From Bacillota bacterium (GTDB lineage Bacteria > Bacillota_A > Clostridia > Lachnospirales > Lachnospiraceae): 12,025 nt of DNA. The notes under the pieces are model-generated. The model did not search any database. It saw nothing but the letters and a program-made list of their open reading frames with translations, and had not been told where the DNA came from. The stretch lies in contig JAEZTQ010000039.1 in assembly GCA_023443625.1 (NCBI GenBank), positions 1 to 12,025 of the forward strand, read 5' to 3'. This document shows, in pieces, positions 6,099 through 12,025 of the stretch; positions within the stretch are counted from its first letter, which is position 1, and every line of letters begins with the position of its first letter. The translations under genes and the position numbers were made by a program.

Positions 6099-7436
6099 AT
6101 GTACCGATTAATATCTAAGTTGGTTGTATATAAGAATTTAGGTGAGGATAGCCTCCTTCTTAAGCTAGCTTTATTAATTAAGGAATATGACAGCTATGAT
6201 GAGGATATGTATAATAAGGTTTTTGAGAAAGAAAGCATCATATCAAGTATTTATTCCTTGATTAATCAACTACTGGAGATAGCTACGGAATATGGTTTTA
6301 ATAAAAACCTATGGCATAATTACCTGGCCTTTCTTTTAGCAACGGCAGAAAATCCCTTCAGTATTACTTGCGAGAAGGTGGGTGCAAAGAAGGGTTCAGT
6401 AAACCAATTTGCAGAAAATGATTTTTGGATCTTCAAGAAATTATTTGACTATGATTTTTCTATATTAGAAAAAGGACTGGATATTAATTGCTTTTCGGTT
6501 ATAACCAATTACCAAGCCATTGAGAAGAGTGGAGGCCGTTATAATAAAAATGTCAGTGATAAGGTAAGAATGCTCAGTGATCAGATAGCAGGAGCTAAGG
6601 ATGAGCATGAAATATTTACTTATGTAACTGATTTTTATAAAGAACATGGTGTAGGCACCTTTGGCTTAAATAAGGCCTTTCGTATTAATAAAGAAAAGGG
6701 TCAGCTTGATATAGTGCCTATTACAAATACCCAAGAGGTCATGTTGTCTGATTTGGTTGGCTATGAAATTCAGAAAAAGAAACTTATAGACAATACAAGA
6801 GCCTTTGTTGAAGGCAGAAAGGCAAATAACGTTCTATTATTTGGTGACAGTGGTACCGGCAAATCTACATCAGTTAAGGCAATTTTAAATGAGTATTATA
6901 AGGAAGGTCTTCGAATGGTAGAGATTTACAAGCATCAGTTTGAAGATTTATCAGCAGTAATTGCCAGGATCAAAAATCGAAATTATAAGTTTATTATCTA
7001 TATGGATGATTTATCCTTTGAAGAATTCGAAATTGAATACAAATATCTAAAGGCAGTTATTGAAGGTGGTCTAGAGACTAAACCTGATAATATACTTATT
7101 TATGCTACCTCTAACCGTAGACATCTTATTAGAGAAACTTGGAAGGATCGCTCGGATATGGAGAGAACAGAGGAATTGCATCGCTCGGATACCATGGAGG
7201 AAAAACTATCCTTAGTGGCCCGCTTTGGAGTTACCATCAATTTCTCCTCCCCTGCCCCTAAGGAGTTTATGGAGATTGTCAGGACTTTAGCAAGGCGGCA
7301 TGATAGTATTAAGCTAAGGGATGAGGAGCTGTATGCAGAAGCAAATAAATGGGAGTTATCCCATGGAGGTAAGTCGGGACGTAGTGCACAGCAATTTATT
7401 AATTATTTATTAGGACAGGGAGAGAGTTATACCTAA
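6099..7436 (+). CDS. DUF815-family AAA+ ATPase
   Basis: A 445-residue protein. The C-terminal half is a DUF815 AAA+ domain with Walker [10 protein letters not shown] (249-257), Walker B FIIYMDD (298-304), an Asn-containing sensor 1 (YATSNRRH, 335-342), candidate arginine fingers in the [14 protein letters not shown] stretch (351-364) and a sensor-2-like GRSAQQF (427-433). The first 190 residues are helical with no recognised motif and may bind a partner. DUF815 proteins are widespread in bacteria, but their substrate is not established. The ribosome site AAGAAGGA (6086-6093) precedes the ATG. It is probably co-transcribed with argS and the Nudix gene. The nucleotide-binding residues are intact, so ATP hydrolysis is expected; the remodelled target is unknown. 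Confidence 0.88.
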   Translation: MYRLISKLVVYKNLGEDSLLLKLALLIKEYDSYDEDMYNKVFEKESIISSIYSLINQLLEIATEYGFNKNLWHNYLAFLLATAENPFSITCEKVGAKKGSVNQFAENDFWIFKKLFDYDFSILEKGLDINCFSVITNYQAIEKSGGRYNKNVSDKVRMLSDQIAGAKDEHEIFTYVTDFYKEHGVGTFGLNKAFRINKEKGQLDIVPITNTQEVMLSDLVGYEIQKKKLIDNTRAFVEGRKANNVLLFGDSGTGKSTSVKAILNEYYKEGLRMVEIYKHQFEDLSAVIARIKNRNYKFIIYMDDLSFEEFEIEYKYLKAVIEGGLETKPDNILIYATSNRRHLIRETWKDRSDMERTEELHRSDTMEEKLSLVARFGVTINFSSPAPKEFMEIVRTLARRHDSIKLRDEELYAEANKWELSHGGKSGRSAQQFINYLLGQGESYT

Positions 7437-7447
7437 CAAAGGCATAT

Positions 7448-7462
7448 GCGGCCAGGGGCTGC
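7448..7462 (+). promoter_or_regulatory. GC-rich hairpin before the Nudix ribosome site
   Basis: GCGGCC (7448-7453) pairs with GGCTGC (7457-7462), including one G-U pair, around a three-base loop. It is a conspicuously G+C-rich patch in AT-rich DNA, five bases before the ribosome site GGAGG (7468-7472). It could modulate translation or mark an mRNA processing point. No T-run follows, so it is not a terminator. Confidence 0.35.
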
Positions 7463-7476
7463 GGAATGGAGGTACG

Positions 7477-7872
7477 ATGGATAAATACAGAATATTAGTA
7501 AAAGGTGTTATTCAATATGAGGATAAGTATCTTGTTGTTCGCAAGTGGTACAACGATCGTGTAGCTGAACCCTATCAATGGGAATTCATTGATGGAGATA
7601 TTGAGTTTGGTGAGGAGCCAGATAAGGCAGTTTTACGTATTATATTTGAACAAACAGGCTTATCTGCTACCATAGATCATATTTTGTATACTTGGTCCTT
7701 CCTGACAGGGGATATATTTAACATCGGTATCAGCTATCTATGCAGAGTACCCTTGGATGGCGTAATAATGTCCGAAGAGTTAATGGATAGCAAGTGGATT
7801 GTCAAGGAGGAAATGGAAGGTTATCTCAGTAGTAAAGTCCTTGAGGATATAGAAAAGGCTGAGTTGGATTAG
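7477..7872 (+). CDS. Nudix-fold protein with a degenerate Nudix box
   Basis: A 131-residue protein with the Nudix fold: an N-terminal strand (YRILVKGVIQYEDKYLVVRK, 4-23), WEFIDG (35-40) where active enzymes have WEFPGG, and a Nudix box at 40-62. Against the consensus G-x5-E-x7-R-E-U-x-E-E-x-G-U it keeps G40, E46, R54, E58, G61 and L62. The first Glu of the REUxEE core is I55 and the last is Q59. Those glutamates bind the catalytic metal in active family members, so diphosphate hydrolysis may be weak or lost and the protein could be a nucleotide sensor. The start is set by GGAGG four bases upstream. It sits between the DUF815 ATPase and pyrC, each gap about 40-47 nt. The substrate is unknown. 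Fold confident, activity not. Confidence 0.82.
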   Translation: MDKYRILVKGVIQYEDKYLVVRKWYNDRVAEPYQWEFIDGDIEFGEEPDKAVLRIIFEQTGLSATIDHILYTWSFLTGDIFNIGISYLCRVPLDGVIMSEELMDSKWIVKEEMEGYLSSKVLEDIEKAELD

Positions 7873-7919
7873 TTGGTGATAAATATAAGGAATAGAGTTT
7901 AAGATGAAGGAGTAAAGTT

Positions 7920-9230
7920 ATGCTTACTTTAATCAAACACGGATATGTTATTGATCCTGCTTCAGGCAGAGAGGGTATTTATGATATCTTGATTGAGAAA
8001 GATCAGATTAAAAGAGTTGAAGCTTGTCTGGATATGGATAGGATACGTGAGGAAGCAGAGAATAAGGGCGAGGAGTTTATTTATATTGATGCAGCAGATA
8101 AATATGTAATGCCTGGCTTTATTGACCTTCATGTACATCTTAGAGAACCGGGATTTGAATATAAGGAAACTATTAAATCAGGGGCTATGGCAGCTGCGGC
8201 AGGTGGTTTTACTTGTATTTGTGCAATGCCTAACACAAAGCCTGCAGTTGATAATGAAGAAATAGTCAGATGGATATTAGAAAAAGCAGCAAAGGAAGCA
8301 GCTGTGCATATTCTTCCTGTAGGAGCCATTACCCTAGGGCAAGAGGGAAAAGAGTTGGTTCCTATTAAAGAACTAAAAGATGCAGGAGCAGTAGCTCTTA
8401 GTGAAGATGGAAAGTCCGTAATGGATACAGCCCTATATGCCAAAGGGATGAAAGAGGCAGCTCTATATAATATACCAGTATTTGCTCATTGTGAAGATAA
8501 GAGTCTGGTGGGTAAAGGTGTGATTAACGAAGGTAATAAAGCAAAAGAGTTAGACCTTATAGGAATTAGTAATGCCGTAGAGGATGTTATTACTGCTCGT
8601 GATATTTTACTTGCAAAGGAAACAGGAGCAAGGCTTCATCTATGCCATTGTTCTACAAAAGATAGTGCGAAAATGATAGAATTGGCAAAAAAAGAAGGCT
8701 TATCCGTTACTGGTGAGGTATGCCCCCAACATTTTACTTTATCAGATGATGATATCCCGGCAGATGACGCTAATTATAAAATGAATCCACCCCTAAGATC
8801 CCCAGGAGATGTGCAGGCACTAAAGGAAGCATTAAGAGACGATATAATCGATGTGATAGCAACAGATCATGCCCCCCATTCTGAGGAGGAGAAGATGAAG
8901 TCCTTTTCAGAAGCTCCTTTTGGTGTTGTTGGTTTAGAAACAGCATTTGCCCTAGCTTATACGGAGCTTGTAAAAACCGGTTATCTCACACCAAGACAGT
9001 TGGTGGAGAAGATGAGCCTAAATCCAGCCAAGGTTTTAAGAAGTGACCGGGGTTCTATTGGGGAGGGAAGAGTAGCAGATCTAGTCATAGCAGATCCGAA
9101 AGCGGAATACTCCATTAATAAGAATAAGTTCTACTCTAAAGGGAAGAATACTCCTTTTGATGGAAGGAAAGTTACGGGCAGAGTGGAATATACCTTAGTG
9201 TCAGGGAAGATTGTTTACCAATATCAATGA
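7920..9230 (+). CDS. pyrC: Dihydroorotase (type I)
   Basis: A 436-residue zinc amidohydrolase that interconverts N-carbamoyl-aspartate and dihydroorotate, the third step of UMP synthesis. The metal and catalytic residues are visible: H71-x-H73 (DLHVHLREPG), the bridging acidic residue in SEDGKS (D163), H190 (PVFAHCED), H243 (HLCHCST) and D316 (IATDHAPH). The Asp in place of a carboxylated Lys fits the Bacillus/Aquifex-like type I enzymes. Length is typical and the (beta/alpha)8 barrel is complete, with the beta-sandwich formed from both ends. The ribosome site AAGGAG (7907-7912) lies seven bases before the ATG. pyrF follows after 73 nt, so two steps of the pathway are co-located; pyrB, pyrD and pyrE are not in the window. 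No PyrR-type attenuator was recognised before it. Confidence 0.96.
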   Translation: MLTLIKHGYVIDPASGREGIYDILIEKDQIKRVEACLDMDRIREEAENKGEEFIYIDAADKYVMPGFIDLHVHLREPGFEYKETIKSGAMAAAAGGFTCICAMPNTKPAVDNEEIVRWILEKAAKEAAVHILPVGAITLGQEGKELVPIKELKDAGAVALSEDGKSVMDTALYAKGMKEAALYNIPVFAHCEDKSLVGKGVINEGNKAKELDLIGISNAVEDVITARDILLAKETGARLHLCHCSTKDSAKMIELAKKEGLSVTGEVCPQHFTLSDDDIPADDANYKMNPPLRSPGDVQALKEALRDDIIDVIATDHAPHSEEEKMKSFSEAPFGVVGLETAFALAYTELVKTGYLTPRQLVEKMSLNPAKVLRSDRGSIGEGRVADLVIADPKAEYSINKNKFYSKGKNTPFDGRKVTGRVEYTLVSGKIVYQYQ

Positions 9231-9303
9231 ATTAATTTCTTGGTAAATACATGATATTTCTAGTATTAAATTATCATTATAAGAGAGGGAGAGTAAGCAA
9301 GCG

Positions 9304-10233
9304 ATGATTAATAAATTAATTAAAAAAATTGAGGATATGAGTGCACCTATCGTGGTAGGCCTTGATCCAATGCTGGATTTTATACCTTTACATATTCTAA
9401 CCAAGGCCTATAGTGAAAAAGGTGAGAATTTAGAAGGAATAGCGGAAGGGATCTGGCAATATAACAAGGGAATAATTGATGCAACCTATGATATTATTCC
9501 TGCAGTAAAGCCCCAAATAGCCATGTATGAGCAATTTGGAATTGAAGGCATTAAGGTCTTTAATAAGACAGTTGATTACTGTAAAGAAAAAGGTTTGGTG
9601 GTCATTGGGGATATAAAGCGTGGTGATATTGGTTCTACCTCTGCAGCTTATGCTACGGGACATCTTGGTAAGGTAACCCTGGGTGGCAAGGAGTACCGAG
9701 GCTTTGATGAGGATTTTATCACAGTAAACCCTTATCTTGGATCAGATGGAATAAATCCTTTTATCGATGTATGTAAGGAAGAGAAGAAAGGCTTGTTCGT
9801 TCTTGTTAAGACCTCCAACCCCTCTAGTGGAGAGTTTCAGGATCAGTTGATTGATGGAAGACCCTTATATGAATTAGTTGGTGAAAAAGTAGCCCAGTGG
9901 GGTGAGCAGCATATGGGTGATTCCTATAGTTATATTGGAGCTGTTGTTGGTGCTACTTATCCTAAGATGGGTAAGATACTTAGAGAACTCATGCCGAGGA
10001 CTTATATTCTTGTTCCGGGTTACGGTGCTCAGGGAGGCAAAGCAGAGGATTTGGCTCCTTACTTTAATAAGGACGGCTTGGGAGCTATTATAAATTCCTC
10101 TAGGGGAATTATTGCAGCTTATAAAACGAAGGCATATGACAAATATGGACCCGAGGCTTATGCTGATGCATCAAGACAGGCAGTGATTGATATGAGAGAG
10201 GATTTAAAACAAGCTTGGGTAACGAATAAGTAG
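9304..10233 (+). CDS. pyrF: Orotidine 5'-phosphate decarboxylase, long form
   Basis: A 309-residue enzyme that decarboxylates OMP to UMP, the last step of de novo pyrimidine synthesis. It belongs to the longer (type 2) OMP decarboxylase family rather than the roughly 230-residue Bacillus type. Visible motifs are VGLDP (18-22), AVKPQIAMYEQFG (67-79), the catalytic D103-x-K105-x-x-D108 (GDIKRGDI), VNPYLGSDGI and the phosphate-gripping VPGYGAQGG (237-245) with SSRGIIAAY beyond. All catalytic residues are present and the length is normal. A weak purine-rich ribosome site (AGAGGGAGAG, 9282-9291) stands about 12 nt before the ATG. The 73-nt gap from pyrC has no strong promoter or terminator, so transcription probably continues through it. 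A long hairpin 27 nt after the stop ends the unit. Confidence 0.95.
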   Translation: MINKLIKKIEDMSAPIVVGLDPMLDFIPLHILTKAYSEKGENLEGIAEGIWQYNKGIIDATYDIIPAVKPQIAMYEQFGIEGIKVFNKTVDYCKEKGLVVIGDIKRGDIGSTSAAYATGHLGKVTLGGKEYRGFDEDFITVNPYLGSDGINPFIDVCKEEKKGLFVLVKTSNPSSGEFQDQLIDGRPLYELVGEKVAQWGEQHMGDSYSYIGAVVGATYPKMGKILRELMPRTYILVPGYGAQGGKAEDLAPYFNKDGLGAIINSSRGIIAAYKTKAYDKYGPEAYADASRQAVIDMREDLKQAWVTNK

Positions 10234-10260
10234 AATATCACAGGTTTATCAGGATATATG

Positions 10261-10314
10261 TGAAAGAAAAGGATTCTTAAGGCAGCAGGCTGCTTTTCTA
10301 ATCCTTTTCTTTCA
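10261..10314 (+). terminator. Long hairpin terminator after pyrF
   Basis: A perfect 15-bp stem (TGAAAGAAAAGGATT 10261-10275 with 10300-10314) contains an inner GCAGC/GCTGC stem-loop (10283-10293). The stem ends in a pyrimidine-rich arm and is followed by TTTATA. It closes the argS-pyrF gene run and separates it from lepB. The trailing U-tract is modest, so termination is inferred mainly from stem length and position. Confidence 0.75.
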
Positions 10315-10345
10315 TTTATACTTTAGAATAGAATTTACAAAAAGA

Positions 10346-10364
10346 TTAAGAATTCTTAAGAATT
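10346..10364 (+). promoter_or_regulatory. Phased direct repeat upstream of the lepB promoter
   Basis: TTAAGAATT occurs at 10346-10354 and again at 10356-10364, exactly 10 bp apart, one helical turn. The first copy also forms the 14-bp palindrome TTAAGAATTCTTAA (10346-10359). The second copy ends 11 bp before the -35 box. Direct repeats at 10-11 bp spacing just upstream of a promoter are typical of OmpR/PhoB-family activator sites; which regulator would bind is unknown. Confidence 0.4.
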
Positions 10365-10375
10365 TAATCCATTGA

Positions 10376-10404
10376 TTTACAATAGAATAGACTTATGTTA
10401 AGAT
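10376..10404 (+). promoter_or_regulatory. Candidate lepB promoter
   Basis: TTTACA (10376-10381, five of six consensus bases) and TAAGAT (10399-10404, four of six) are spaced by 17 bp. An overlapping alternative is TTGATT (10372-10377) with TATGTT (10394-10399), spaced 16 bp. Either places the start point near 10406-10411, about 50 nt before the ATG, and makes lepB independent of the pyrF unit. Confidence 0.5.
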
Positions 10405-10445
10405 TGGCAGAGAATATTTACTAATAAATGAATGATACTATTTTC

Positions 10446-10452
10446 AAGGAGG
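10446..10452 (+). promoter_or_regulatory. Ribosome site fixing the lepB start
   Basis: AAGGAGG ends six bases before the ATG at 10459. In-frame ATGs at 10432 (upstream of this site) and 10453 (touching it) are poorly placed, so the 202-residue form is chosen. Confidence 0.8.
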
Positions 10453-10458
10453 ATGAAG

Positions 10459-11067
10459 ATGACGGATAAAAAAGCCATTTTAAAAGAGATCTTAAGCTGG
10501 GTTATAACCATAATAGTAGCCTTTGTACTAGCATTTTTAATTAATAGCAAAGCCTATGCCAATGTAAGAGTGGAACAGAGTTCTATGGAGAATACCCTTT
10601 ATGATAAGGAACGCTTAGTGGTTGATATATTGACTTATAGATTTAAGGAGCCAAAGAGAGGCGATATCATTACCTTCTACCGATATGAAGAGAAGGGCTC
10701 CATATTCGATGACTTAACAAGAACAATAGATGATTTTGTATCTAATATCAAAACTGGAGAAGACTGTGTAGAGCATGAAAGACTTATTAAAAGGGTCATT
10801 GGTATTGAGGGAGATGTAATCGAGGTTAAAGATGGATTTGTCTATCGTAACGGTGAAAAGCTTGAGGAGGATTATGCCAAGGGGGTAACTAAGGATAAAG
10901 GTCTATTATCGCCTGTCATTGTAGGAAAAGATCAGCTATTTGTCCTGGGAGATAATCGTATTGTCAGTATAGATAGTAGAGAGCTGGGTGTTATTAATGT
11001 TAATCAAGTAGAAGGAAAAGCCATATTTAGAATTCTTCCCTTTAGCAAAATGGGAAAGATCAAATAA
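10459..11067 (+). CDS. lepB: Signal peptidase I
   Basis: A 202-residue membrane-bound Ser/Lys protease that removes signal peptides from exported proteins at the outer face of the membrane. One N-terminal membrane helix (about 12-30), as in Gram-positive SipS-type enzymes, precedes the catalytic domain. Box B contains the nucleophile S42 in QSSMENTL, box C is RGDIITFYRY (67-76), box D holds the general base K111 in RLIKRVIGIEGD, and box E is LGDNR...SIDSRELG (163-177). About 25 extra residues (78-105, acidic) separate boxes C and D, more than in Bacillus SipS. All catalytic residues are intact. Its own promoter and a phased direct repeat lie upstream, and the pyrF terminator isolates it. A structured inverted-repeat element follows. 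Confidence 0.95.
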   Translation: MTDKKAILKEILSWVITIIVAFVLAFLINSKAYANVRVEQSSMENTLYDKERLVVDILTYRFKEPKRGDIITFYRYEEKGSIFDDLTRTIDDFVSNIKTGEDCVEHERLIKRVIGIEGDVIEVKDGFVYRNGEKLEEDYAKGVTKDKGLLSPVIVGKDQLFVLGDNRIVSIDSRELGVINVNQVEGKAIFRILPFSKMGKIK

Positions 11068-11109
11068 ATACTAAGCTAGCAAAAGAGCTACTACATAATG
11101 ATAATAAAG

Positions 11110-11225
11110 AGGGAGCCTTATTATGCCCTTTAGAGTTTATTATTCATACCACAGTAAAGAATGACCGTTATAGGCATTCCTTCGGTGAATGAAACTAAAA
11201 CTTGAAGGGGATAATAAGGCTCCCT
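11110..11225. repeat. 116-nt element bounded by a perfect 15-bp inverted repeat
   Basis: The ends (11110-11124 and 11211-11225, AGGGAGCCTTATTAT and its reverse complement) pair perfectly. The complementarity continues imperfectly inward (CCC 11126-11128 with GGG 11208-11210, then AGTTT with AAACT). The centre holds a hairpin CATTCC-TTCG-G-GAATG (11175-11191, one bulged T) with the very stable C(UUCG)G tetraloop. It lies between convergent lepB and ppiB. No T-run follows on the plus side, and only T-richness on the minus side. It could be a two-way terminator, a structured RNA or a small MITE-like insertion; no clear target duplication flanks it and no product is encoded. Confidence 0.7.
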
Positions 11226-11251
11226 ATATGATTGAATTAGTTCTTATAATA

Positions 11252-11776
11252 TTAGCATTTTTCTGGTTCAGGGTATTCTACACCGAAGGTTTCAACGGTA
11301 AGTTTTTTCATGATCTGTGGCTCTAAAGGAGCATCTGAATAATCTGTTTTTATCTCTGCAATCTTATTAACAGCCTCCATACCTTCTATTACCTTACCAA
11401 AAGCAGCATAGGAACCATCAAGATGAGGGGAATCCTTGTGCATAATAAAGAATTGAGAACCTGCTGAATCAGGACGCTGTGATCTTGCCATGGATAGAAC
11501 CCCGGCAGTGTGCTTTAAATCATTGGGAAAATTATTATAGGAAAATTCACCTTTTATAGAATAATTGGGACCACCCATACCGGTTCCTTCTGGGTCGCCT
11601 CCTTGAATCATAAATCCGCGGATAACTCGATGGAACTTCAATCCATCATAAAAGCCTTTATTAACTAAAGACACAAAGTTATTTACCGTATTAGGAGCAA
11701 TTTCAGGATATAACTCGATTTTGATAATATCACCATTTTGTAATTCCATAGTTACTATTGGGTTCTTGTTTGCCAT
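11252..11776 (-). CDS. ppiB: Cyclophilin-type peptidyl-prolyl cis-trans isomerase
   Basis: A 174-residue single-domain cyclophilin that speeds cis-trans isomerisation of Xaa-Pro bonds during folding. There is no signal peptide, so it is cytoplasmic. The active-site block FHRVIRGFMIQGGDPEGTG (48-66) holds the catalytic Arg R50 with F55 and Q58, and SMARS (95-99) and GSQFFI (106-111) follow. The position of the cyclosporin-contacting Trp of human CypA is H118 (PHLDGSYAAFG), as in many bacterial members, so weak cyclosporin binding is expected. A short C-terminal extension (EYPEPEKC) ends in Cys. The ribosome site AGAGGAAA lies about 10 nt upstream on the minus strand. The gene is convergent with lepB. 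The symbol follows common usage for this class. Confidence 0.93.
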   Translation of the reverse strand: MANKNPIVTMELQNGDIIKIELYPEIAPNTVNNFVSLVNKGFYDGLKFHRVIRGFMIQGGDPEGTGMGGPNYSIKGEFSYNNFPNDLKHTAGVLSMARSQRPDSAGSQFFIMHKDSPHLDGSYAAFGKVIEGMEAVNKIAEIKTDYSDAPLEPQIMKKLTVETFGVEYPEPEKC

Positions 11777-12025
11777 ACTTATTCATTTCCTCTCGATTAA
11801 GAATTATTAAATATTAGATAAGAATCTCCACAACTATATAGTATTTAGCCCTGTTGGTTAATATAACATAGGAGTTTAAATGTGTCAAGAAGTCGTAAAG
11901 TATAGATTGCGTTTAGTTAGCTTAGGATTTTAATGGGTAGAATTACCCTTTGATGATAAACTTAGACTTATTTATCATCATTATAATCATTTCTAAATTA
12001 TTTTCAACTCCTTATTCCTCTTTTT
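11777..12025. other. Intergenic region upstream of ppiB
   Basis: About 250 nt without a supportable gene. It must contain the ppiB promoter on the minus strand, but no -35/-10 pair stands out from the AT-rich background; a TATATA within the 10-bp palindrome ACTATATAGT (11833-11842) is the best -10 candidate and lacks a good -35. The right part holds the hairpins at 11935-11980. Confidence 0.4.
11951..11980. terminator. AT-rich hairpin near the right edge
   Basis: TGATGATAAA (11951-11960) pairs perfectly with TTTATCATCA (11971-11980) around a 10-nt loop. A second small stem, GGGTA/TACCC (11935-11948), stands beside it. Neither strand shows a proper U-tract. It may end transcription from a gene to the right, since a minus-strand frame entering from the edge stops at 11995-11993, but that frame is only 10 codons long in view and cannot be judged. 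Confidence 0.35.

Noticed and set aside
9902..10093. Alternative-frame 63-codon reading inside pyrF
   Set aside because: It lies wholly within the pyrF coding sequence, has no ribosome site and shows no recognisable family; it is a shadow of the true frame. The same applies to 5585-5806 within argS.
11930..12025. Small peptide or gene 3' end on the minus strand at the right edge
   Set aside because: A 15-codon frame starting at an ATG has its AAGGAG too far upstream, and the frame entering from the edge shows only 10 codons before its stop. Neither can be told from chance.

Overview
The window is AT-rich DNA with short intergenic gaps and strong AGGAGG-type ribosome binding sites. Its gene content (PadR/DUF1700/DUF4097/PspC cassette, CheX-like protein with a FGNYLVEK-type N-terminus, DUF815 ATPase, type I dihydroorotase, long-form OMP decarboxylase, Gram-positive signal peptidase I) points to a clostridial Firmicute, most likely a Lachnospiraceae / Clostridium cluster XIVa member. 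This is inferred from family resemblance, not from a search. No tRNA, rRNA, IS element, prophage or CRISPR array is visible.

Layout. (1) 1-73: the first codons of a leftward gene and its probable promoter. (2) 197-2417 (+): a tight operon behind a sigma-A-type promoter whose spacer is an 18-bp perfect palindrome, the likely operator of the first gene product. The operon runs padR, a DUF1700/HAAS membrane protein, a DUF4097 surface protein and a PspC-like protein, closed by an intrinsic terminator. It looks like a self-regulated envelope-associated module. (3) 2440-2621: two identical 91-bp tandem units, each with two perfect hairpins, ending in the stop codon of the next gene. (4) 2620-3883 (-): a lone CheY-like receiver preceded by a CheX-type phosphatase-domain protein. 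The N-terminus of the latter carries exact 29-residue repeats matching the layout of the c-di-GMP-binding MshEN domain. (5) 3884-4278: an AT-rich divergent intergenic region. (6) 4279-10314 (+): argS, a DUF815 AAA+ ATPase, a degenerate Nudix protein, pyrC and pyrF, all co-directional with gaps of 40-73 nt and closed by a long hairpin. (7) 10346-11067 (+): lepB with its own promoter and a helically phased direct repeat upstream. (8) 11110-11225: a 116-nt inverted-repeat element between convergent lepB and ppiB. (9) 11252-11776 (-): a cyclophilin. (10) 11777-12025: no confident gene.

How the parts work together. Region 2 probably senses and adjusts the cell envelope. Region 4 resembles a small phospho-signalling pair, a receiver with its cognate phosphatase, that may respond to c-di-GMP. 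Region 6 is housekeeping (Arg-tRNA charging, UMP synthesis) with two poorly understood proteins embedded in it. Regions 7 and 9 serve protein export and folding. The best candidate for something undescribed is the MshEN-like/CheX fusion with its receiver partner. The 91-bp tandem hairpin repeat at the receiver's stop codon is the second.
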